Source of the DNA: JAPPFW01 sp965231815
GTDB lineage: Bacteria > Actinomycetota > Acidimicrobiia > Spongiisociales > Spongiisociaceae
Reading direction: 5' to 3'
Length of the DNA: 64,000 bases
NCBI GenBank assembly: GCA_965231815.1
Contig: OZ246890.1
Span: 3,968,001 to 4,032,000 of the forward strand
Shown here: in pieces, positions 58,234 through 64,000 of the stretch
Numbering within the stretch: the first letter of the stretch is position 1
Layout of the letters: every line of letters begins with the position of its first letter
Translations under genes and position numbers: made by a program
The notes under the pieces: generated by a model
Told to the model about the DNA's origin: nothing
Databases searched by the model: none
Seen by the model: the letters and a program-made list of their open reading frames with translations, nothing else

Positions 58234-58989
58234 ATGGTTGACTACCGAACTGTACAGGATCGCTTCACCACCGACCTACCCCACCCGCGCCGGGTTCTGG
58301 CGGTAGGAGCTCACCCCGACGATGTCGAATTCGGCGCCGGCGCCACCCTCGCCAAGTGGGCGGCGGATGGCGCCCGGGTGACGGTGCTGGTCCTAACCGA
58401 CGGGTCCAAGGGCTCGTGGGATCCATCCGTATCCCCGGAAGACTTGGCAAGTACCAGATCCGAAGAGCAACAGCAGGCCATCACCGCCCTCGGCGCAACC
58501 GAAACCTTCAACCTCGGGTACATTGACGGTGAACTGGAGTACACCATGGAGCTGCGATCCGAGCTCTGCGCTTGGATTCGCCGACTCCGGCCTGACGTGC
58601 TGCTTTCCCACGATCCGTGGCGACGCTACATGCTACATCCCGACCACCGGGCCACCGGATGGGCCGTTGTCGATGGAGTGGTAGCGGCCCGTGACCACCT
58701 GTTCTTCCCCGAGCAGTTGACCGACGGTGCGGAACATCACCGACCGGACACCCTTCTGCTGTGGGCCGCCGACAGTCCGGATCACCGCGAAGACGTGGAC
58801 GGCTTCGTGGATTGCAAGGTGGCGGCCCTGCTCGAACACTCCAGCCAGGCCACCACCACCATGGACGGAGCAGGCCAAACCAGCCGGTCCACCGAATCCT
58901 TCCGGTCGGAAATACACGCCCGGGCCAGAGCCGCAGGCCGACCCGTCGGCCTTAGGGCCGCGGAGGGGTTCAAGAGGATTACCCCCTAA
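58234..58989 (+). CDS. PIG-L (LmbE-like) deacetylase
   Basis: 251 residues. VGAHPDDVEFGAGATLAKWAADG (about 25-48) is the family zinc motif, with HPDD supplying a histidine and aspartate, and LHPDHRATG supplies the third ligand. Family members deacetylate N-acetylglucosamine-type groups, as in mycothiol (MshB, Mca), GPI or antibiotic synthesis. An actinobacterial host would make a mycothiol-related role possible, though nothing nearby confirms it. ATG 58234 is chosen; an earlier in-frame start at 58177 adds 19 residues. The glycerate kinase ATG begins at the next base after its TAA. Confidence 0.9.
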   Translation: MVDYRTVQDRFTTDLPHPRRVLAVGAHPDDVEFGAGATLAKWAADGARVTVLVLTDGSKGSWDPSVSPEDLASTRSEEQQQAITALGATETFNLGYIDGELEYTMELRSELCAWIRRLRPDVLLSHDPWRRYMLHPDHRATGWAVVDGVVAARDHLFFPEQLTDGAEHHRPDTLLLWAADSPDHREDVDGFVDCKVAALLEHSSQATTTMDGAGQTSRSTESFRSEIHARARAAGRPVGLRAAEGFKRITP

Positions 58990-60279
58990 ATGGGAATCGC
59001 CGCGGCAAGGATCGGAACCTTACGAACAGCTCAACCCTCCGCCACACACCTCCTTCTGGAAGCCTTCGACGCCGCCCTCGAGGCCGTCGAACCGCGCCGT
59101 CTGGTCCGGGAATCGCTGGCTAGGGAAGACAGATCGGTCCGAATCGGTGGTGAACTGTTTGCAGCTCGCAAGGTTCGGGTACTGGCGTTCGGAAAGGCTG
59201 CCCCGGAAATGGCCCACGGGGCGGATGAGGCCCTAGGCGACCTGATCCAGGGAGGACTGGTGGTTACCGATGTACCTGCCGAGGTTCCATCATGGGCGAA
59301 CTTGGTGGAGGCCAGCCATCCGATCCCGAATCAGGGCAGCATGGAAGGCGCTCATGCCGCCCTTGCCCTAGTCGAGTCGATGGCGCCGAGTGATCTGCTC
59401 ATAGCGCTGGTGTCCGGTGGCGGATCAGCCATTCTCGAGGCCCCCGCTGATGGACTAACCCTGGAGGACCTCCAAGACCTCAACGATCAGTTGATCCGCT
59501 CGGACGCTCCGATCGGATCTATCAACCAGGTGCGCCGTGCCTTATCTCTGGTGAAGGGAGGCCGACTGGCTGCCCGATGCCCGGGGCGGATCGCCACCCT
59601 CGTCTTATCCGACGTCGGACCCGACCCGTCGTTAGTGGCCTCCGGTCCGACGGTCGCAACCGTCGATGACGGGAAACCGCTCGGCAAAGTACTGGACAAG
59701 TTCGAGATCAGGGGTCCCGCAGCCCGGCGTGCCCGGAAGCGAGCCGGGCTCCTTACCAGAACGCCACTTCCCCCGAACGACTCCAACCCGGCGCTGATTC
59801 TCGCCGATTGGTTCACCGCCGGGAGGGCTGCCACCCGCCATCTCGCCCAAACCGGCATCCCGGCACGGCTCGATGAGGGGCCGCTAGCGGGAGAGACCGG
59901 CGCGGCGATCCGAGACGGCCTCAACTCGACCTCGGCGGGAACCGCACGGGTCCTGGTCGGAGAAACCACTCTTGAAGTGAGCGGCAAGGGGCGGGGAGGC
60001 CGCAACCAGCACGCAGCCCTGATAGCCGGAATCGAACTGGCCGGATCTCCGTATCGGGTCCTGGCGGTCGGAACGGATGGAATTGACGGCCCTACCGACG
60101 CGGCCGGAGGGTGCGTGGACGGTGCCTCCGTCGCCGATTCTCGACTCGCCCGCATACATTTGGAGCGTCACGACTCATACCCGTATCTCGAAGCCGTGGG
60201 CGCCTTGCTGCGAACCGGCAAGACCGGCACCAACGTGGCCGATCTGTGGATCATCGACAAGTCCAGCCCGGATCATTAG
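58990..60279 (+). CDS. Glycerate 2-kinase, MOFRL (GckA) family
   Basis: 429 residues. The N-terminal DUF4147 domain shows RVLAFGKAAPEMA, EASHPIPNQGSMEGA and ALVSGGGSAILEAPADGLTLEDLQ; the C-terminal MOFRL domain has VSGKGRGGRNQHAAL and AVGTDGIDGPTDAAGG. It phosphorylates D-glycerate to 2-phosphoglycerate, linking serine or glyoxylate breakdown to lower glycolysis, where the nearby pyruvate phosphate dikinase also acts. It begins immediately after the PIG-L stop, so the two are cotranscribed. Confidence 0.93.
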   Translation: MGIAAARIGTLRTAQPSATHLLLEAFDAALEAVEPRRLVRESLAREDRSVRIGGELFAARKVRVLAFGKAAPEMAHGADEALGDLIQGGLVVTDVPAEVPSWANLVEASHPIPNQGSMEGAHAALALVESMAPSDLLIALVSGGGSAILEAPADGLTLEDLQDLNDQLIRSDAPIGSINQVRRALSLVKGGRLAARCPGRIATLVLSDVGPDPSLVASGPTVATVDDGKPLGKVLDKFEIRGPAARRARKRAGLLTRTPLPPNDSNPALILADWFTAGRAATRHLAQTGIPARLDEGPLAGETGAAIRDGLNSTSAGTARVLVGETTLEVSGKGRGGRNQHAALIAGIELAGSPYRVLAVGTDGIDGPTDAAGGCVDGASVADSRLARIHLERHDSYPYLEAVGALLRTGKTGTNVADLWIIDKSSPDH

Positions 60280-60308
60280 CCCGGCGAGGGTCTCTATCCT
60301 TAGGAACG

Positions 60309-61016
60309 ATGAACGAACGAGTAGCCGTCATAACCGGCGCCACCGGATGGCTTGGTAGTGCCGTCGTCGGGCGTATTCTCGCCAAGGGTTACCGGATCGG
60401 CGCCACCTACCTAACCCCTTCCGAAGCGGAGGAACTCGAGGAACGTTTTCCGTACGGCGGGGACCGGCTGATGCTGCGACGGGTTAACGCGGTGGAGCGC
60501 GACCAGATCGACGGGTTCATGAACTCGGTAGCCGCCCGCTTTGGAAGGATTGACGCGGTGGCGGCGCTGGTAGGAGGCTGGGCCGGGGGACGCGACGTAG
60601 CAACGACCGATGACATTCGCTTCGACCGGATGATCGACCTGAACCTTCGTTCGGCTTTCTGCACCGTCCGAGCGGCGATCCCGCACCTGGAAAGGGCTGG
60701 TGGAGGTCGGATACTACTGGTCGGCAGCAGAGCGGCTGTCGATACCCCGCCGGGTCAGGCCGCTTTCAACATCGCCAAAGCCGGTGTGATCGCTCTCGCC
60801 AAGACCGCCGCCCTAGAAGTCGAGGACGCCGGTATCACCGTGAACGTGATACTCCCATCGGTAATCGACACCCCGACCACCAGGGCGGCCCTTCCGTACT
60901 CCGACTACGTCAAGTGGCCGACTCCCGATGAGATAGCAGGCGTCGCCGAGTACGTCCTAACCGGAGAGTCAGCTCTCATTTCGGGAGCGTCGATACCCGT
61001 GTACGGAAAAACCTAG
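60309..61016 (+). CDS. SDR-family protein lacking the catalytic tyrosine
   Basis: 235 residues with a normal SDR fold: TGATGWLG (about 10-17), VGGWAGG after strand four and VGSRAAVDTPPGQAAFNIAKAGV. In the last segment the usual Y-x3-K is F-x3-K, so the catalytic tyrosine is a phenylalanine while lysine and serine remain. Either it binds but does not reduce in the usual way, or another residue serves. ATG 60309 is 29 bp past the glycerate kinase stop. Not an obvious pseudogene, as the frame is intact. Confidence 0.82.
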   Translation: MNERVAVITGATGWLGSAVVGRILAKGYRIGATYLTPSEAEELEERFPYGGDRLMLRRVNAVERDQIDGFMNSVAARFGRIDAVAALVGGWAGGRDVATTDDIRFDRMIDLNLRSAFCTVRAAIPHLERAGGGRILLVGSRAAVDTPPGQAAFNIAKAGVIALAKTAALEVEDAGITVNVILPSVIDTPTTRAALPYSDYVKWPTPDEIAGVAEYVLTGESALISGASIPVYGKT

Positions 61017-61054
61017 GCTTGAGGTACTCGGTCCGTTGAGGACCGGCCATACAC

Positions 61055-61090
61055 GAACGGCCCGGGTGCATTCAGCCGACCGGGCCGTTC
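61055..61090. terminator. Strong bidirectional hairpin
   Basis: GAACGGCCCGG (61055-61065) pairs perfectly with CCGGGCCGTTC (61080-61090) around a 14-base loop. It lies between the SDR stop on the plus strand and the 3' end of tRNA-Glu on the minus strand, so it can end both. There is no T tract on either side. Confidence 0.6.
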
Positions 61091-61095
61091 ACACG

Positions 61096-61168
61096 CAGCC
61101 CCGACCAGATTTGAACTGGCGTTTCCGCCTTGAGAGGGCGGCGTCCTAGGCCCCTAGACGACGGGGCC
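61096..61168 (-). tRNA. tRNA-Glu (CTC)
   Basis: On the minus strand the acceptor GGCCCCG pairs with CGGGGCT; the D arm is GTCT/AGGAC; the anticodon arm is CCGCC-CTCTCAA-GGCGG with anticodon CTC; the T arm is GCCAG-TTCAAAT-CTGGT. All arms pair, with G-U at the ends of the acceptor and T stems. CCA is not encoded. Its neighbour is tRNA-Gln, 25 bp upstream on the same strand. Confidence 0.95.
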
Positions 61169-61193
61169 ACTGCGTACCGGTAATACTACCAGG

Positions 61194-61268
61194 TGGCTCG
61201 GGAGAGAGGACTCGAACCCCTACTAACAGGGCCAGAACCTGTCGTGCTGCCGATTACACCACTCCCGA
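61194..61268 (-). tRNA. tRNA-Gln (CTG)
   Basis: On the minus strand the acceptor TCGGGAG pairs with CTCCCGA; the anticodon arm is ACAGG-TTCTGGC-CCTGT with anticodon CTG; the T arm carries GGTTCGAGTCC. A discriminator G is followed by an encoded CCA (61194-61196). Confidence 0.95.
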
Positions 61269-61859
61269 CCGGCCTATAGAAGATATCACGAAAATCGAGC
61301 CTATGCACCCGGTAGCGCAACGGGTTGCGGAAGATACCTGAAACCGCGCGCCGTCGGCATCTCCTAACAGGCCGGATACGGCAGCCCGGTATCAGGATCG
61401 GGTTCGAGAGTTCCTTCCGAAGCCATCTGAACCACTTGAGTTGCACAGCGCATGAAGACCACCACATTCCCCCTTCACCCGGATACCCCATTGGAACAAT
61501 TGCCTCTGTGATGACCCGATCTACTTTCACAAGCAGCCATATTCCTTATAACTACAATGATGACATCCAGATAGCCGACGGGGAAGGCGTCATCACAATC
61601 ATCGACGACGACTAGCCCTACACCATGAGCCACACCTGGCCGGAGAGGATCTTCGCGGTGAGAACTTGACGGCGTCCTGCGATGGTTCGGGTGAATGCGC
61701 AGGGTCGGTATCGACTCGGCGAACAAACACCAGAGATGGGATAGGCTTCACCTCAAGGAAACCGGAGTCGAGCCTAATCTGCGACATCCGCGATACTCTC
61801 TCAATTCAGAGTAATAGCGATCTCTGCGCGCAACTCATGTTCACGCAGGACCATCAACA
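61269..61859. other. Gene-poor stretch with a possible Calx-beta remnant
   Basis: No complete gene is visible. On the plus strand, 61525-61615 reads SHIPYNYNDDIQIADGEGVITIIDDD and stops; ADGEGV-x-TIIDDD is the usual closing motif of Calx-beta repeats in large exported proteins. No matching upstream part is present, so this looks like the tail of a lost gene. The rest shows nothing I can name. Confidence 0.4.
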
Positions 61860-63848
61860 TTGCAGCCGTCGAAGCTACGATCGTATGCCATGCAAATAGC
61901 AACAATACTTGCCAACATCGACAGTGGAGTCTTAGCACTACCTGAGTTCCAACGAGGGTACGTATGGAACAGAAACCAGATCAGGGGCTTGTTCGACTCC
62001 CTGTACAAAGGCCACCCAATAGGTGGCCTGCTGGTATGGGTTACCGGGTCGGAGTCCGTTACCCAACGTGGAGAAGCGGAGCTTCCCCTCGGAATGATCA
62101 ACCTGCTGCTCGACGGCCAGCAACGAATCACCACCGTCTACTCAGTGGCAAGGGGAACACCACCCCCCTTTTTCGACGGTAACGCGGCGATGTTCACTGG
62201 TCTCCGCTTCCACTTGGAAAACGAGGAGTTTTCGTTCTACCAGCCCGTCAAGATGCGAAACGACCCGCACTGGATAGACGTGACTGCTGTGCTTCGGAAT
62301 GGCCCCGGCGCGGTGGTGAGCAAACTCGACGCGACTGTGCCACAGTACGGAGAACACGTACAGCGAGTACTGCGACTCCTGAACGTACTGCAAACCGACC
62401 TCCACGTCGCCCAGATCACAGGATCCGACATGTCATTGGACGTGGTGGTGGACATCTTCAACAGAGTCAACAGCGGAGGGACCAAACTCTCCAAGGGCGA
62501 CCTTGCACTGTCGAAAATATGCGCCGACTGGCCCGAGGCCCGCCAGACCATGAAGGACGCCCTGGACGGGTGGAAGCAGCACGGCTATGACTTTAGCCTC
62601 GACTGGTTGCTCCGGTCAGTCAACACCGTGCTTACCGGTGAAGCCAGGTTTCAGTACCTCCACAACAAGACCGCTGATCAGGTCCAGAACGCCCTCGGGC
62701 GGGCAGAAAAGGCCATCAATTTCGTGCTGAATATGATCGGCACGCGGCTCGGTCTGGATCACAACCGAGCGCTGTTCGGGCGGTTCGCCATCCCCGTCCT
62801 AGTCAGATACCTCGATCGGCGGGATGGTCCTCCATCCATCGAAGAACAGGACAAGCTCCTGTTCTGGTTCTTGCAGGCGGGGATGTGGGGGCGCTTCACA
62901 AGTTCGACCGAGACGGTCATCGACCGTAACCTGGAGATCCTGGAATCGGCACCCGATCCGGTAGATGGGCTACTGGAAGACCTACGCCTATGGCACGGCG
63001 ATCTCACGGTCGAGCCTCAACACTTCTCCGGATGGAGTCGCGGCGCGAGGTTCTACCCGGTCCTCTATATGCTGACCCGCCGGAGCGAGGCCAGGGATCT
63101 CTGCTACGGATGGCCGTTGAAGGTGGGCTTGCCGGGCAAGATGTTCCAACTACACATGCATCACATCTTCCCGAAATCACGTCTCTACAAGGTCGGTCAT
63201 TCGCGACCAGAGGTCAACGCTCTTGCGAACTTCTGTTTCCAGACCGCCGAATGCAATCTCCATCTTGGCAATCGCCTGCCGGAAGAGTACTTACCGAGGG
63301 TAGAGGCCAAGAACCCCGGCGTCTTGCGTTCTCAGTGGATACCGGAAGATCCTCAGTTGTGGAAGATAGGAAACTATCCTGCATTCCTGGACGCGCGGCG
63401 GGAACTCCTAGCGGCCGACACTAACCGGATCCTCGAAGAACTCCTTCATGAAGACACCCACTGGCTCCGCCCGAAAGGTAAACCGGTTCCGACCGAAACT
63501 GGCATCGCGATTGCTCCCGGAGGCATAGCCGACCGCGACGAAGGAGCCGAAATCGACAACCTCAACGATTGGGTGATTAGTCAGGGACTTCCCAGCGGAA
63601 AGAAGGAGTATGAGTATACGTCGCCAGAGACCGGAGCACCCCTCGCCGTGTTCGACCTGGCTTGGCCGGACGGACTACAGACAGGACTCAGCTCACCGGT
63701 TGCCGTCTTGTTGGATGAGGACACGTCAACCCTTTCGATCGCCGCCGGGGCCGGGTTCCGTTTCTTCACGACGACGGATGGATTCCGCGTCTACGTAACC
63801 ACTGTCATCAATCCATCCGGTGCAGAGCCAAGCAGATCGGACATATGA
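61860..63848 (+). CDS. DUF262 and HNH-domain protein (GmrSD-like, probable defence nuclease)
   Basis: 662 residues. The N-terminal DUF262 domain has LPEFQRGYVWNRNQIRGLFDSLYKGHPIGGLLVW and LLLDGQQRITTVY; DGQQR is the family NTP-binding or hydrolysing motif. A helical middle region includes DIFNRVNSGGTKLSKGDL. The C-terminal part contains MHHIFPKSRLY and VNALANFCFQTAECNLHLGN, an HNH-type nuclease motif (DUF1524-like), then a mixed tail of 130 residues. The two halves match GmrS and GmrD of type IV restriction, which cut modified phage DNA. The start is uncertain between TTG 61860 and ATG 61890. The ATG of the next gene overlaps its stop (ATGA). Confidence 0.85.
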   Translation: MQPSKLRSYAMQIATILANIDSGVLALPEFQRGYVWNRNQIRGLFDSLYKGHPIGGLLVWVTGSESVTQRGEAELPLGMINLLLDGQQRITTVYSVARGTPPPFFDGNAAMFTGLRFHLENEEFSFYQPVKMRNDPHWIDVTAVLRNGPGAVVSKLDATVPQYGEHVQRVLRLLNVLQTDLHVAQITGSDMSLDVVVDIFNRVNSGGTKLSKGDLALSKICADWPEARQTMKDALDGWKQHGYDFSLDWLLRSVNTVLTGEARFQYLHNKTADQVQNALGRAEKAINFVLNMIGTRLGLDHNRALFGRFAIPVLVRYLDRRDGPPSIEEQDKLLFWFLQAGMWGRFTSSTETVIDRNLEILESAPDPVDGLLEDLRLWHGDLTVEPQHFSGWSRGARFYPVLYMLTRRSEARDLCYGWPLKVGLPGKMFQLHMHHIFPKSRLYKVGHSRPEVNALANFCFQTAECNLHLGNRLPEEYLPRVEAKNPGVLRSQWIPEDPQLWKIGNYPAFLDARRELLAADTNRILEELLHEDTHWLRPKGKPVPTETGIAIAPGGIADRDEGAEIDNLNDWVISQGLPSGKKEYEYTSPETGAPLAVFDLAWPDGLQTGLSSPVAVLLDEDTSTLSIAAGAGFRFFTTTDGFRVYVTTVINPSGAEPSRSDI

Positions 63849-64000
63849 TGTTAGGAGATCAGGGTCGCGATCCTGCTCGCGGCGATCGGCGCCGTCCTTG
63901 GCTCTGGTTGGCCACGAAGCGTGATGGTGAACGCCTCGCCGACCATGGCGGACCAGTTCTACGGGCGGAGGTCGCGCCAGCGCCAAGGAGCATCGGGCCG
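63845..64000 (+). CDS. Partial gene coupled to the DUF262-HNH gene (runs off window)
   Basis: ATG 63845 overlaps the preceding TGA by four bases, and the frame is open for 52 codons to the window edge: MMLGDQGRDPARGDRRRPWLWLATKRDG and onward. I do not recognise it. The ATGA coupling and uninterrupted frame are the only support; it may be a partner of the DUF262-HNH protein. Confidence 0.5.
   Translation, partial: MMLGDQGRDPARGDRRRPWLWLATKRDGERLADHGGPVLRAEVAPAPRSIGP

Noticed and set aside
1..64000. CRISPR arrays, rRNA genes, replication origin, phage genes
   Set aside because: No regularly spaced repeats, no rRNA-like segments, no DnaA-box clusters and no phage structural genes were seen.

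Overview
The window is chromosomal DNA of a high-GC bacterium, most likely an uncultured actinobacterium of the Acidimicrobiia type. This is an inference from content: F420 biosynthesis (CofC) with two F420/LLM-type oxidoreductases, form I aerobic CO dehydrogenase, a methylmalonyl-CoA mutase and biotin-carboxylase block, an actinobacterial style of SLH repeat on a SpoIID protein, PASTA-type penicillin-binding protein, and promoters placed so that transcripts would start at the initiation codon. No rRNA or other taxonomic marker is present, so the assignment stays tentative.

Layout. 1-4.2 kb: acyl-CoA carboxylase biotin subunit (cut by the window start), an LpdA-like flavoprotein and a mutase large subunit. 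4.3-9.3 kb: class A PBP, a hypothetical protein with a good promoter, a sirtuin and a rhodanese-MoeB fusion. 9.4-28.4 kb: a cell-surface polysaccharide region with an initiating sugar-phosphate transferase, an ExoA-like GT2, a SpoIID/SLH protein, a 2011-residue tandemly duplicated glycosyltransferase, two GT-C membrane transferases and a PP-loop ATPase-like protein; leucyl aminopeptidase, an unknown membrane protein and a complete ISL3-type insertion sequence are interspersed. 28.5-32.5 kb: MFS transporter, cofC, SDR, LLM oxidoreductase and RidA in one tight run. 32.5-34.1 kb: an HTH-ImmA/IrrE gene beside a frameshifted PIN-like toxin gene. 34.3-41.1 kb: small-molecule metabolism (NifU-like, OCD/mu-crystallin, DapA-like, Rossmann, SnoaL-like, VOC, ATC-hydrolase-like, MDR dehydrogenase). 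42.6-45.9 kb: an operon of a probable selenocysteine glutaredoxin, an 85-residue protein and a polar amino-acid ABC transporter. 46.5-48.4 kb: a broken GHKL kinase-like gene and a higBA module whose toxin is interrupted by a 112-bp element. 48.7-53.3 kb: coxMSL plus an XdhC-YHS protein. 53.6-61.3 kb: FGD-like oxidoreductase, pyruvate phosphate dikinase, PIG-L deacetylase, glycerate kinase, SDR, tRNA-Glu and tRNA-Gln. 61.9-64 kb: a DUF262-HNH protein of the defence type, coupled to a gene running off the window.

Most unusual points. (1) A glutaredoxin gene has an in-frame TGA exactly where the first redox-active cysteine belongs, followed directly by a hairpin, which suggests a selenoprotein. 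(2) Three copies of a 112-bp TA-flanked inverted-repeat element lie in the window. One is inside higB, and its two halves rejoin perfectly in frame across a duplicated TA; the other two sit in gene promoter regions. A second TA-flanked element of about 205 bp occurs twice. (3) Two toxin-antitoxin-like modules both have a broken toxin and an intact partner. (4) The giant glycosyltransferase contains two apparently identical 810-bp blocks in otherwise diverged halves, with codon use unlike its neighbours.
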